Positions 1 through 9,471 are shown, counted from the first letter of the stretch. The stretch: DNA of 64,000 bases from Bog-950 sp964631835 (GCA_964631835.1 CAZWAD010000016.1:1-64000), one strand, 5' to 3'. Numbers and translations: made by a program. The notes: generated by a model from the letters alone, not told the origin.

Positions 1-857
1 CTTTTATGCTTCCAGCGCTTATGGCTCCAGAGCCAGTCTGCGGGGTTTTCGCGGATGTGGGTTTCGAGCAGGCGCACAAACTTTTCAGTGATTTGGTTCT
101 CCGGTTCTTCGCGGGGTGTATCAGTAATTAATATCAGCTCGGCAGTGTAATGCCCGCGGGCGGTTTGCACAATTTTAGGATACACCACTACACAGTTATG
201 AAGCCGGGCATAAGATTCAGCGCCTTTAAAAAATGCGGTGTCGCGGTTCAGGAAGCGGGTCCAGCAGGCTTTCTCAATATTCGATGGCGACTGGTCGCTG
301 ATGAATATGCCGAGGTAGGGCTGTTCGGGGTTTTTCTTGAAAAATTCTTTCGCTTCGTTCATCGGCACCAGGTGCATACCCATTTTGCCCCGCGTGCGTT
401 GAATCAGCCGGTTGAAATACGGGTTGCTCACCGTGCTTACTATGCCGAAAATCCAATGCTTGCAGTTGGCGCTCAGCTTATAGCCGCCCAGCTCCCACGA
501 TGCAATGTGCCCCACCATCAGGATGGCGTGGCGCCCCTGCGCATAATAATCATTCAGCATGTTCAGGTTGGGAGCAACCATGCGTGCGTTAACTTCCTGC
601 TTCGAAATGCTGAGGCACTTGATGTTTTCCACCACGCGGTCAGCCAGGTGGGTGTACGATTCCTTAGCTATGCGCTGAATTTCTTCTTCGCTTTTTTCGG
701 GGAAAGAGCCGCGCAGATTATCGAGTACCACTTTTTTGCGGTAGCCGATGATGGTGCGGAGAAAAAAAGCGAGCGCACCGGCAATCTTATATAGAACAGG
801 AGAGGGAAGGTATGCGAAGAAATAAAGTACCGGAACCAGCAGATAGTACGTAATCAT
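1..857 (-). CDS. LpxL/HtrB-type lysophospholipid acyltransferase, 3' end cut by window edge
   Basis: Membrane-associated acyltransferase of the lipid A biosynthesis family, which adds a secondary acyl chain to a lipid A precursor. Reading the minus strand from ATG at 857 gives an N-terminal hydrophobic stretch (MITYYLLVPVLYFFAYLPSP). The catalytic H-x4-E motif is GHIASWEL near residue 115, and a typical C-terminal end ENPADWLWSHKRWK is reached just before position 1. The stop codon lies outside the window. The start is 5 bp downstream of the stop of the PhoD-like gene, so the two are probably cotranscribed. The family call is firm; which acyl chain or glycolipid it acts on is not known. A 214-residue open frame on the opposite strand is a shadow. 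Confidence 0.9.
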   Translation of the reverse strand, partial: MITYYLLVPVLYFFAYLPSPVLYKIAGALAFFLRTIIGYRKKVVLDNLRGSFPEKSEEEIQRIAKESYTHLADRVVENIKCLSISKQEVNARMVAPNLNMLNDYYAQGRHAILMVGHIASWELGGYKLSANCKHWIFGIVSTVSNPYFNRLIQRTRGKMGMHLVPMNEAKEFFKKNPEQPYLGIFISDQSPSNIEKACWTRFLNRDTAFFKGAESYARLHNCVVVYPKIVQTARGHYTAELILITDTPREEPENQITEKFVRLLETHIRENPADWLWSHKRWKHK

Positions 858-862
858 GCAGA

Positions 863-2182
863 TTATTTCTTTTGCAAATCGTTCTGGTTCAAAACCATTT
901 CCCTCCGTGTTTTACCGCCCCGCCCGATAATTTCAATTTTCATGTTCCGGTTGCCCGCCTCACCGGTGAAAGAAATACGCCCGAAATTCCGCCTGCCATA
1001 ATCGAAGCCGTCAACCCGGTTATGGTTTTCGTAAGCGCCCACCAGCCTGCGCGGAAGAGGAGGGAATGTGAGCGGGGAGCAGGTGAAATCATAAAACGGA
1101 TAACCGTTGCAAGTCATTTTGCTCAGCTCGCTGTAATGTTTGTCGCCACTTAAAAACACTACACCTTTAATATTGTTGGAAGCAATGAAGTCAAGAAGTT
1201 CCTGTCTTTCGCGCGGATATTGGGAATAACATTCCCCGAAAGTATTATCGTTGAGTACCTGCGAACCGGTGGCAATAAATTTGAAAGCGGCATCGCTCAG
1301 CAATAGTTTATTCTTCAGCCAAATCATTTGGGTTTCGCCTAAGTAGGCGCCAGCGGTGTCTCCGTCCGGGTCGCGGTGGTACCGGCTGTCGGTCATAAAG
1401 AACTCCGCATCATAATACCTGAAGTTGAAATAATTTCCTTTGAACTGCTCGCCCTCCGGGTAAGTATTCGGCCACATGCCTTTGAAAACTTTCAGCGAAG
1501 AGTCTTTAAGGGCGAAGTCTTTACCCGAGTTATCGGGGCCGTAGTCGTGGTCGTCCCACAGGGCATAGTGCGGCTGTGCAGCCAGGAATTCGCGGTACAG
1601 CGGAAACACTCTCCGGCTGCGCACATTGAGGTTGAACATGCCATCGTAGCTCTTAAAATCTTTTTTCAGGTAGTACACATCATCGCCCAGCCACAGCATA
1701 AAATCAGCTTTCTTCTTTTTCATGCGGTAAAAAATCCAGTTGGCGCCCCCCGGGAACACCGTACGGGCTATGCCCGGCATCATCAGCGCGCAGGAGCCGA
1801 GGATAAAATTGAAATCAGCCACCGGTGTGTCCGCATGGGTTTTGAACGAACATTTGGTATTCATCCCCCATCCCCCAATCGAAATAAGAACATTATAAAG
1901 GTGGTCGGGATTCAGCCCGGTGAATGTCATCGTAAGCGCCACATCGCCTTTCGAGTTGGTAATGTAGTTTACATCGGTGGGGTAATACACTCTTTTTTCG
2001 GAAGTGTCACCGAGAATCAGAAAATTCTGACCCGCCCCGCGGTAAGCAATCCACACTTTAGCGGAGTTCTTGGTTACCGAACCCACCACCGGACCTGCCA
2101 GTAGTTTCGGCTTCCGGTTTTTCTGGGAATAAAGAAACAGGGAAACTGTCAGGAGCACAAGCAGCGCAGAGGTTCTTTTCAC
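863..2182 (-). CDS. PhoD-like metallophosphatase, exported
   Basis: Probable exported phosphodiesterase/alkaline phosphatase D-like enzyme. Metal-site motifs are seen in family order: GSC early, WLGDDVYY, WDDHDYGPDNSG, TDSRY, FIATGSQ and SGDKHYSEL. A short N-terminal domain (about residues 20-110) resembles the PhoD N-terminal fold. I place the start at GTG 2182 because it gives a clean signal peptide (KRTSALLVLLTVSLFLYSQ, about 439 aa). The frame is open to another GTG at 2227, but the extra 15 residues have no hydrophobic lead and run toward the divergent kinase gene. It lies directly upstream of the lipid acyltransferase in the same direction. Substrate is unknown. Confidence 0.85.
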   Translation of the reverse strand: MKRTSALLVLLTVSLFLYSQKNRKPKLLAGPVVGSVTKNSAKVWIAYRGAGQNFLILGDTSEKRVYYPTDVNYITNSKGDVALTMTFTGLNPDHLYNVLISIGGWGMNTKCSFKTHADTPVADFNFILGSCALMMPGIARTVFPGGANWIFYRMKKKKADFMLWLGDDVYYLKKDFKSYDGMFNLNVRSRRVFPLYREFLAAQPHYALWDDHDYGPDNSGKDFALKDSSLKVFKGMWPNTYPEGEQFKGNYFNFRYYDAEFFMTDSRYHRDPDGDTAGAYLGETQMIWLKNKLLLSDAAFKFIATGSQVLNDNTFGECYSQYPRERQELLDFIASNNIKGVVFLSGDKHYSELSKMTCNGYPFYDFTCSPLTFPPLPRRLVGAYENHNRVDGFDYGRRNFGRISFTGEAGNRNMKIEIIGRGGKTRREMVLNQNDLQKK

Positions 2183-2274
2183 GGAGGGCGAATGTATGGA
2201 AAGTTTGCACTCGTGGCTTGTCAACACCTGTGAATTGTTCTTTTCATAAATCGGTCTTATTTTGTTGGTACGCG

Positions 2275-4038
2275 ATGGACACCACCATAAACATTTTACT
2301 CCTTGATGCCGATGAGCAGAGCGCTGAGGAAACGAAAAGCGCTTTAAAAGCGGACGGCTTTGCTGTCAATGTCAGCCATGCTTCTGAAATTGCTGATGGC
2401 AGAAACTATCTGAATAACCGGAAACCCGATTTGATACTGCTCGACTCGAACATGGTAAGCCGGAAAGATTTTTCTTCACTTGAAAAAGTAATGACAGCAA
2501 CGGCAGTTCCGGTTATCCTGCTTTCCGAACTCACCGGTGATGAATTAAACCAGCATGAAAAAATGTCGGGTGCGGTGCAGTCGCTGCCGAAAAACCAATC
2601 AGGACTTGCCCGCCTGTCCCGGGTTATTAAAGGGGCTATTACAATCTCAAAAAATGAGGCGCGGGTTTCGGGCAAAATCAATGAAGCCCGCAGCCAGGCT
2701 GACTCTTTCCGCCAGGTTCTGGACAGTATTCATTCGGGCGTGATGGTGATAAACATAAGTAATGAGGTGTGTTATGCTAACAGCAAAGCAAAAACCATAC
2801 TTGCCGATGAAAGCATACGGAGGTTTTTACCCGAATACTTCCGCTACCGCGAGTTGGATAAGAAAGGGAAGACGGAATTAATCCTGAAAGGAAAATTTAC
2901 GGTAAACATCAGCCTGAGCACGGTGAACTGGAATGATGAACCGGCCAACCTGTTTGTTTTCGACCGGACAAAGAATGAAACCTTTGACATTCTTTCTGAC
3001 GAGCCTCTTCTTGCCCTCCTGAATTCTGTTTCTGAAAATATGCTTCTGCTGAAAGAAGATGTTATTGTTTATGCCAACAGAAATTCAGCTAAAACACTGA
3101 AGCTGGATATTGAAGAAATCATATCGAAGCCGCTACGCCATTTCTTAGAACCTGCGCAAGTTGCTGAACAGGTGGTTACTATAAACTCATTGTTTGAAGA
3201 AAAGGAAACAAAGGCCACCATTCACCTTTCGGGAGGAGCAACGCAGAACTCCAGGTTTCTTAAAAGGCCGGTTCATATAAATAATGAGCTGTACCAGCTT
3301 CTTTCATTTGCAGTGGTTGAAGACAGGCCCGAACAGAATATTCCCAAGGCGACTGGTCAGGAAAAAGAATTTACTGCCGGAGGCATTCTGCACCTTGCCT
3401 CTCACGATTTGCGCGAACCGGTGCGCACCATCCTTAATTACATCCAGTTGGCTTCGCAAAATATTCAGAATAAGAAATATGATGAAGCCGTTGAGTTTGC
3501 GGAGTTTGCAAAATCTGCGGCAGGAAGAATGGATAAACTGCTCAGCGATTTAAAATTCTTCATCGGGCTGAACGAACACCGGTTTACACTGGGAAAGGTT
3601 TCGGTAAGTTCTGTTTTAAGCGATGTGCTGAAACGGTTGAAGGCTGCAGCGGAAACAGCACAGGCGGAAATCAGTTTTGCAGGTCTTCCTGAAATAAATG
3701 CCGACCGCGGGTTGTTGGAGAAACTTTTAGAATGCCTGATTGACAACGCGATTAAGTTCCACCGGAAAGAAAAGAAACCCGTTATTGACATCGGTTACGA
3801 TAAGTTTGAGGGCAATATCATATTCTGCGTGCGCGATAACGGAATCGGTGTTTCAAAAAAATATTATCAGAAAATCTTCGAGCCGTTTGAAAAGCTCAAT
3901 CGCGTAGATGAATACCCCGGCAACGGACTCGGACTTGCCATCAGCAAAAAGATTGTGGAAATGCACGGTGGGGAAATTTGGGTGGAAAGTTTGCCGGGCT
4001 CGGGCAGCAACTTTTACTTTACGTTGAGAGGAAAATAA
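2275..4038 (+). CDS. Histidine kinase with N-terminal receiver-like domain and PAS-like middle
   Basis: Cytoplasmic sensor kinase of 587 aa from ATG 2275. Residues 1-125 look like a receiver domain: acidic D11/D13, phospho-acceptor D57 in LILLDSNM, S84 and K106. The middle (about 140-350) has two PAS-like segments. The kinase core follows: H377 in HLASHDLREPVRTIL, N491 in LIDNAIKFH, then DNGIGV and GNGLGLAISKKIVEMHGG. No membrane segment is evident, so it likely senses an internal signal or accepts phosphate from another kinase. No partner response regulator is adjacent. The open frame reaches back to TTG 2218, but ATG 2275 begins right at the receiver domain. Confidence 0.88.
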   Translation: MDTTINILLLDADEQSAEETKSALKADGFAVNVSHASEIADGRNYLNNRKPDLILLDSNMVSRKDFSSLEKVMTATAVPVILLSELTGDELNQHEKMSGAVQSLPKNQSGLARLSRVIKGAITISKNEARVSGKINEARSQADSFRQVLDSIHSGVMVINISNEVCYANSKAKTILADESIRRFLPEYFRYRELDKKGKTELILKGKFTVNISLSTVNWNDEPANLFVFDRTKNETFDILSDEPLLALLNSVSENMLLLKEDVIVYANRNSAKTLKLDIEEIISKPLRHFLEPAQVAEQVVTINSLFEEKETKATIHLSGGATQNSRFLKRPVHINNELYQLLSFAVVEDRPEQNIPKATGQEKEFTAGGILHLASHDLREPVRTILNYIQLASQNIQNKKYDEAVEFAEFAKSAAGRMDKLLSDLKFFIGLNEHRFTLGKVSVSSVLSDVLKRLKAAAETAQAEISFAGLPEINADRGLLEKLLECLIDNAIKFHRKEKKPVIDIGYDKFEGNIIFCVRDNGIGVSKKYYQKIFEPFEKLNRVDEYPGNGLGLAISKKIVEMHGGEIWVESLPGSGSNFYFTLRGK

Positions 4039-4064
4039 TTTGAACATGACCAGTACCAAATACC

Positions 4065-5135
4065 ATGAAAAAATTTTGCAAGAACTGCGGTAACCAACTG
4101 GAACTAAGCCAGCGATTCTGCAGCGAGTGCGGAACGGTGAATCCGTTTTTTGTTCAGGCGTTTACCTTCATTTCCGACCAGTCGGAAGCGCTCGAAAAAC
4201 TAAAACAGGAAAAAGAGCGGATTGAGAAGGAACTAAAGCAAAAAGAAGAAGAGCAGGCGGAGTTTAACCGCCAGGAGCAATTGCGAAAGGAAAAAGAGGC
4301 TGCTGAAAAAGCCAAAGCAGGGAAAGGAAAAGATAAGAAGTCGGTTGCAGATACCAGCGCAGCTGAAAATGAAAACCTGAAGAAGGAGTTGCTGCGGGTA
4401 AAGGAAGAAACTTTTGAGTTGGTTAAGGAGGTGCGGGAAGAACTTCAGCAGCTTGAACAGGAGAGCAAGCAAATCAAACAGGAGGTTGAAATTCTGCACA
4501 AGATTCATGTACCGGAGAAAAAAGAAGATGTACTTATTGCTTCCACTCAACCGCTACCATCACCCGCTTTAAATGAGAAAAGAATACTTGTTTCCGTCTT
4601 TCTTATAGCGCTTGCGCTGCTTAGCCTGCTGGCGTTTTTCTATTTCACCCGCGAGAAGGGCGATACCATTACTGATAACGCTCAGCTGCCCGCAAAAGAA
4701 TTTGCCTCTCAGCCGGAAAATATACCACCCCCGGTAGATACCCTGGCTGAAACAGGTGCGGTGGAAGCTCCGGCAGACAGTGCAGCAAGTTTTGATTCCC
4801 CTCCAAGTTCTTCCCCGGCAGTTGTTACAACACCCACCATTGTGCCGAATGCGGAAGCAAAGATTCAGCCCCAGGTTTTTATGCCCGATGCAGAACGGGT
4901 AAAGAATGATTTAGTGGGAAAAAAGTTAACCGGTTGCGATATTGTTGTTGCCAGTCTGTCCGAAATCAGTGAGGTAAGCGGAATTACACAAGCCGGAAGA
5001 TTGACAGCCGGTAATCTGAAGTTTAAGGCAAAGGTTGTGGTTACGCAGGGAGGAGAGACTTACCATGCCACTCCCTATTTATATTATACTCCCGATGGCG
5101 CATTTATTAGAGTTGACGGAACAAATTGCGAGTGA
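4065..5135 (+). CDS. Zinc-ribbon, coiled-coil, single-pass membrane protein
   Basis: 356 aa. The N-terminus is a zinc ribbon with two CxxC knuckles (CKNCG and CSECG, residues 5-22). A highly charged Lys/Glu-rich coiled coil follows (about 45-150), then one hydrophobic segment (about 175-195, ILVSVFLIALALLSLLAFFY). Next come a Pro/Ser/Ala-rich linker (215-270) and a small C-terminal domain (about 275-356). The C-terminal part would lie outside the cytoplasm if the zinc ribbon is inside. The stop overlaps the start of the MORN gene (TGATG), so they are translationally coupled. I recognise the architecture but not a function. Confidence 0.75.
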   Translation: MKKFCKNCGNQLELSQRFCSECGTVNPFFVQAFTFISDQSEALEKLKQEKERIEKELKQKEEEQAEFNRQEQLRKEKEAAEKAKAGKGKDKKSVADTSAAENENLKKELLRVKEETFELVKEVREELQQLEQESKQIKQEVEILHKIHVPEKKEDVLIASTQPLPSPALNEKRILVSVFLIALALLSLLAFFYFTREKGDTITDNAQLPAKEFASQPENIPPPVDTLAETGAVEAPADSAASFDSPPSSSPAVVTTPTIVPNAEAKIQPQVFMPDAERVKNDLVGKKLTGCDIVVASLSEISEVSGITQAGRLTAGNLKFKAKVVVTQGGETYHATPYLYYTPDGAFIRVDGTNCE

Positions 5136-6358
5136 TGTATAGGAAATATCTTGCCCTGTTTTGGTTGTTTGGTTTACCGGTATTCCTGTTTGCACAGGAA
5201 TATCTGAACGGAAAAGTGACAGAAGGCAAAGCTACCCGCAACATTTTCTACGACCGTACCCAGAACTACCTGTCAAAAAATACTTACCAGTCGGTTTACA
5301 AGGTATTCAGCTCCAAAAAATATTTGCTGTCAACAGTAACTCTTACACACGACCGGAGCAAGTCATTGGTTTTTATAGGAATCAAATCTCCGGGGAAAAC
5401 TGCGGAAGGAAGTACGATTAAGTACGAAGACGGGAAATGCGGATTAATCTTCAGCAATACCGGTACGCTTGATACATCTTTCAGCATGGCAAAGACGTAC
5501 AAATATCTATTCTCTTTCTCTGACACTATCAGAGATTATCCGGTTCTGCATAAAATAAAAACAGATGAGAGTAAGGAATTTCAGCTGGACCCGCTCAGTA
5601 AAATCCGCCTGAAGAAGAACAACGAGCTGGTGAAGCGGATTCTCGATAATGAATCAGGACCGGAAAAGAAGAAGGAGAGAAGTAAAGAGGAAAGGGAGAA
5701 ATTCAACAAGTACTTGTTGCAGCTTCGCGACTATCTGTATGTGCGCAAGGCTATGTTTGAGGAAAGTGTAACCAAAACCCGGGCACGGATTGAAAAAGAT
5801 ATTGAGGTGTTGTTTAAAACGAAAAAAGTATTCAGCGATGCGAGAAGATATGAGGGAGATAAAAGGAAAGGATATGCCAACGGCAGCGGCTTGTTTATGG
5901 CAAACGGGAATTATTATGACGGTTACTTTAAAGACGGGAAGTTTATTTCAGGAAGCGTGATTATTAATGCCGAGGCTTTTGAATACTGTGGCGATTATAT
6001 TTACGACAGCCTGAACGGCACAGGATGGCTTAAGTATGACAACGGAAATTTCCTTCTTGGAATTTTCAAAGACGGCTCATTGCAGGACGGTGTTTTATAC
6101 CGTACTGAAAGTGATGGAGAAACATTTTTCGGTGTTTTGAAAGGAGGCAAGCGTACCGGATACGGAGAACTCCATAATACCCGGGGCGAAATGTATGACG
6201 GGGAATATGTGAACGGAGTTTTGCAAAAGGGATATACCAAAGAAATAGACCCGTTCGGCTTTATCACTTATTCGCTGATTGAAAACGGGAACAAAGTACC
6301 TATAGACCCTGCCGAGGGGGAGGAATTTTTCAGCCTGATGACCGTTAAGAAGCAGTAA
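5135..6358 (+). CDS. MORN-repeat protein with signal peptide
   Basis: 407 aa from ATG 5135, which overlaps the preceding stop by one base. It has an N-terminal signal peptide (LALFWLFGLPVFLFAQ). A charged, probably helical central region (about 150-230) is followed by MORN-type repeats from about residue 245, such as GSGLFMANGNYYDGYFKDG, GTGWLKYDNGNFLLGIF and MYDGEYVNGVL. MORN repeats usually make structural or lipid/protein contact surfaces. Its partner is probably the zinc-ribbon protein encoded just upstream. The gene converges with the M28 peptidase gene 6 bp away. Confidence 0.75.
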   Translation: MYRKYLALFWLFGLPVFLFAQEYLNGKVTEGKATRNIFYDRTQNYLSKNTYQSVYKVFSSKKYLLSTVTLTHDRSKSLVFIGIKSPGKTAEGSTIKYEDGKCGLIFSNTGTLDTSFSMAKTYKYLFSFSDTIRDYPVLHKIKTDESKEFQLDPLSKIRLKKNNELVKRILDNESGPEKKKERSKEEREKFNKYLLQLRDYLYVRKAMFEESVTKTRARIEKDIEVLFKTKKVFSDARRYEGDKRKGYANGSGLFMANGNYYDGYFKDGKFISGSVIINAEAFEYCGDYIYDSLNGTGWLKYDNGNFLLGIFKDGSLQDGVLYRTESDGETFFGVLKGGKRTGYGELHNTRGEMYDGEYVNGVLQKGYTKEIDPFGFITYSLIENGNKVPIDPAEGEEFFSLMTVKKQ

Positions 6359-6364
6359 AGCAAT

Positions 6365-7921
6365 TTACTTCTTCACAAACTTTCTCACCGCTTTTCCTTT
6401 TCCGTTCTCTAATATTCCGAAGTAAATTCCGGCAGGTAACCGGCTGGTTGCAAATCCGGCAACACTTTTTGTCACCTGTGTTTTGGGCAATACCTCTCTG
6501 CCTTCGGAATTGATAATGCTGAACAGGAAACCTCCTTCAAAACAATCGCCAGCGTGAACAGTAATAACATCATGCACCGGAACCGGTGAAAGCTCAGCCT
6601 GGCAGTCGGGATTATTTGTTGGAACGGAGAGCTGCGATAACGAGAAATCGGAAAATGAGCTATGCTGAATTTCGGCCAGGGTAGCCACTGTGGCAACAGC
6701 AGCCTTCACCACATTTGACATAAAAGTAAAATTGAGTGTTCCGATGCTGTCGGCAGGAGAGTGGTAATTGTGATTCCGGAAATTTGCACCGTCAGTCAGC
6801 AGCAGTGCAGGAACATTCAAATCCCAAAAGGGAGCATGGTCGCTGCGCCTGAAATCGGGAGCAATAAGACCGTTAGCCACCAACTTAAGCGAAGTAACTT
6901 TCAAAGCCGGAACATGAGTTGCCGCCAGATTTTTGTATGCCAGCATAAATCCTTCCGATTCCTCATCACCGGCATTCACAATAAAGTTACCGCGGAAACT
7001 GTCGGCTTGTAAAGTGGCGTATTCAGCAGGATAAATAAAATTAAAACCGGTAGGAACCTGTTGCGAGTTAGGCACGTTGCTGTAATATCCTATCATTTCG
7101 AAATTGGCTACGCCCTGAATTTTCTCCCACGAAGGGATTCCGCTTTGTGTGTACCTGATGCTTCCTTCCAGGCCGGCAATACCCACCGTTTCTTCAAAAT
7201 CAAACCCGATAAAGCGGATTGTTTTTGCAAAGTTATAGGGGGCAAGAACCCGCAGGGCTTCCAGAAAGCCAACCACCCCCGAACCGTTGTCATCGGCACC
7301 GGGAGCATCGCTCACCGAATCAAAATGGGCATCAATGATATAGGTTGAATCTTCTTTCCCGAGCCCTGCCTTGCGCCCGATAACGTTCTGCCCGAGGTAA
7401 CCGGATTTGGTAAAATCCTGGGTGTAGGTGTTAAGACCGGCTGAAACAAAACTGTTCCAAATGCTGTCTTTCACTTCTTCGAGATGAGCGGGGTTTGCTG
7501 TATAATGCCGTATGCCCGAAACAAATTCCAGGTTGCTTCTGAGTCGGTTGCTGTCCACTGCATCCACAATGTCCTGAATGTCGGGGAGTTGTTTATCGTC
7601 AGCAACCAGGCGCAGCGAGTAAGCAAATATATTGCTCACCGTATCGTAATTCCAGGTAATTTGCTTGCCGGTGCCCGGTACGATACCGGTTCCCACATCA
7701 CCGGTGATGGTTCCGGCTTTAGACAGATAGGTTTGCCCGCCATTGGAAGAAACAAGCAGGCTGACATCACAGGGATTGTTTTCTGCATCGCTCAAATCGT
7801 AGGTGATGTTTACCTGCCCGCCACCTGCCGAGGCATTAAAATTTGAAATTACAGGGACCTGGTTTTGTGCAAAAACTATTTGACATAAACCGGTGAATAA
7901 CAGAAGTGTAAAATGTTTCAT
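6365..7921 (-). CDS. Secreted M28-family zinc peptidase with T9SS sorting domain
   Basis: 518 aa. Signal peptide at 1-18 (FTLLLFTGLCQIVFAQ); an Ig-like beta domain at about 22-108; M28 catalytic domain at about 115-415. Metal-ligand motifs are visible: H199 in IIDAHFDS, D210/D211 in GADDNGSG, E243/E244 in GFDFEET and H384/H387 in RNHNYHSPADS. The last ~75 residues (from LSPVPVHDVITVHAG to the basic RKFVKK end) fit a type A type IX sorting domain. It is therefore probably an extracellular or surface-anchored aminopeptidase or carboxypeptidase. It lies alone on the minus strand, converging with the MORN gene. Confidence 0.88.
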   Translation of the reverse strand: MKHFTLLLFTGLCQIVFAQNQVPVISNFNASAGGGQVNITYDLSDAENNPCDVSLLVSSNGGQTYLSKAGTITGDVGTGIVPGTGKQITWNYDTVSNIFAYSLRLVADDKQLPDIQDIVDAVDSNRLRSNLEFVSGIRHYTANPAHLEEVKDSIWNSFVSAGLNTYTQDFTKSGYLGQNVIGRKAGLGKEDSTYIIDAHFDSVSDAPGADDNGSGVVGFLEALRVLAPYNFAKTIRFIGFDFEETVGIAGLEGSIRYTQSGIPSWEKIQGVANFEMIGYYSNVPNSQQVPTGFNFIYPAEYATLQADSFRGNFIVNAGDEESEGFMLAYKNLAATHVPALKVTSLKLVANGLIAPDFRRSDHAPFWDLNVPALLLTDGANFRNHNYHSPADSIGTLNFTFMSNVVKAAVATVATLAEIQHSSFSDFSLSQLSVPTNNPDCQAELSPVPVHDVITVHAGDCFEGGFLFSIINSEGREVLPKTQVTKSVAGFATSRLPAGIYFGILENGKGKAVRKFVKK

Positions 7922-8105
7922 TCGTCAGCTTTGGTGTAAAGGAATAAAAAAATAACAAAAGCAATTCGGGGAGGGATAGCGCCCATTGCGGTGTAGTGGT
8001 TTAAGACGTTTTCCCTTAGCCCGAGCGCTGCCTTGCCGGATGCATGTTTTTCTGATGACCTCCTCCGTTACATAAAGAGCAGAAGTAAAGCATTACATGG
8101 GGGGC

Positions 8106-8136
8106 AAAAAAATCTCCGCTTATTGCTAAGCGGAGA
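8106..8136 (-). terminator. Intrinsic terminator of the 8169-9140 gene
   Basis: A perfect 10-bp stem (TCTCCGCTTA at 8113-8122, TAAGCGGAGA at 8127-8136) with a 4-nt loop. On the minus strand it is followed by seven T residues (A run at 8106-8112). It lies 33 bp past the stop of the hypothetical gene. Confidence 0.85.
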
Positions 8137-8168
8137 CCGAATAAAAAAAGAAAATCTTTTACCGGTGC

Positions 8169-9140
8169 TTAATTGCGCACGGTAAGGGTAACTTTAAACG
8201 TACCGGCACTTATGCCGTTGTTTTTGGCGTTCATGAAAGTGTGGGTAACATCGAAGCCGAGTTCGGTTTGTATCTGGGCTGCGGTTTTCGAAACGCTTTC
8301 ACCGGCATTTACGTTCAGCACGGTGGCACCGGGTTCGGCTGTGGGCGAGGTACCGGCATAATACATTCCGTTGGCGGTAATGGATTCAAACAATCCGCTT
8401 ACAATTTTTTCGGGGTCAACGATAGATATATCAAAGTTGCCAACCTGGGCAGGCGCCAGGTTAAGGGTAACGGTTACGGTATGGGTGTTGGTGGAGTCGT
8501 AAATAACGTAGTCGTTGTATTTCGATTCATCTACATTCAGCCAGATGTTTTTACCGGTGTTGCAGTATTTTACCAGCAGTTTGTAAAGTTCATTTCCTTT
8601 TTTGATGCGCGCGTGATTGCCGGTGTCGCGCGCTTTAATGGCTTTGCGCTGTAGTTTCAGTTTGTTGTTGTAAGTGGTGCGTAAGCCGCGGAGTTCGGTT
8701 ACATCGGCAGCATCAATGCCTTCACCAGCGAGGTCGGTGAGGTGGTCTTCGGTGCTGTCGGCAAAGTCTTCCATAAAGCGCAGCAGTTCTGCATCGGTGA
8801 GTTTCGACAGGGGGTTGTTTTCGGTAAACAAATGATATTGAGGGCTGTCAACGCCCCATACGTTTTCAACACCGGTAAGTACCTCGCGCACTTTTACTTC
8901 ACAGTTATTGCGCGCGGTGTTTTTTTCACCGGTGGCTATTTCCTGCTGGCCCAGCAGGTAGTTATCGCCCGGCATGGCGTCAAAGTCTGCTATGGCGTTT
9001 TCAAACTCTGTTTTTTTGGCCGGGGTAAATCCGTGGGCGTTAAATTCGGTGATGTCGCGGTCAATACTGTCCATTACATCTTCGCAATGTAGTGTTAGCG
9101 AAGGGTCGGGCATCCGGTAATCGGGTTCTAGCTCTTTCAT
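8169..9140 (-). CDS. Hypothetical helical protein with C-terminal beta domain
   Basis: 323 aa, not recognised as a named family. Residues 1-205 are acidic and look mostly helical, with many charged residues and no signal peptide. From about residue 215 (YNDYVIYDSTNTHTVTV) the sequence becomes Thr/Val-rich and beta-like. This helical-bundle-plus-small-beta layout resembles the FN3-like protein at 63415. Codons are G+C-rich like the neighbours. It has its own strong terminator and sits next to a 21-bp-period degenerate repeat at its 5' side. It is likely cytoplasmic. Confidence 0.65.
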   Translation of the reverse strand: MKELEPDYRMPDPSLTLHCEDVMDSIDRDITEFNAHGFTPAKKTEFENAIADFDAMPGDNYLLGQQEIATGEKNTARNNCEVKVREVLTGVENVWGVDSPQYHLFTENNPLSKLTDAELLRFMEDFADSTEDHLTDLAGEGIDAADVTELRGLRTTYNNKLKLQRKAIKARDTGNHARIKKGNELYKLLVKYCNTGKNIWLNVDESKYNDYVIYDSTNTHTVTVTLNLAPAQVGNFDISIVDPEKIVSGLFESITANGMYYAGTSPTAEPGATVLNVNAGESVSKTAAQIQTELGFDVTHTFMNAKNNGISAGTFKVTLTVRN

Positions 9141-9198
9141 GTTATAATTGGGTTTGGTTAGGCAGGCAATGTAGCAAGTAAAAACAGAAAAAAGAATA

Positions 9199-9471
9199 TT
9201 ACCGGGGAGTTTTTTGAGGGTCGCAACGTAGTATTACCTGCTTTGCAGGGGTTGCGGGGCATCAGGAAAGCCCGGCATAAAAGGTTGCAGGGCTTGCGGG
9301 TTTTGGTGCAGCAGCCGCAAGGCAGAAAGAAGGAGTTGCCCTGCTCCGGGTAGTTACCGCCAGTTAGGTTGAAGCCGTTGCTACCCGCTTTGCAGCCCCC
9401 GCGACCCTCTTTGCAGGGGTTGCGAGGGGCTTTGCAGGCCTTTTTTGAGGTTTTTGGCCATTTAGCCCAAG
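9199..9471. repeat. Degenerate minisatellite with 21-bp period, about 13 units
   Basis: Cutting the sequence every 21 bases from 9199 keeps related blocks in register. The clearest units start at 9241, 9283, 9388, 9409 and 9430, around a core TTGCAGGGGTTGCG. In one plus frame the period encodes heptads such as SLQGLRG-ALQAFFE; in the minus frame it encodes RNPCKAG-like heptads. No convincing gene start or family is attached to either frame, so I treat it as non-coding repeat or the remnant of a repeat-coding gene. This fills most of the 584-bp gap 9141-9724. Confidence 0.6.

Noticed and set aside
150..794. 214-aa plus-strand open frame
   Set aside because: Lies on the opposite strand of a clear LpxL-type acyltransferase and has no family features.
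1376..2104. 242-aa plus-strand open frame
   Set aside because: Antisense shadow of the PhoD-like gene; codon pattern follows the minus-strand gene.
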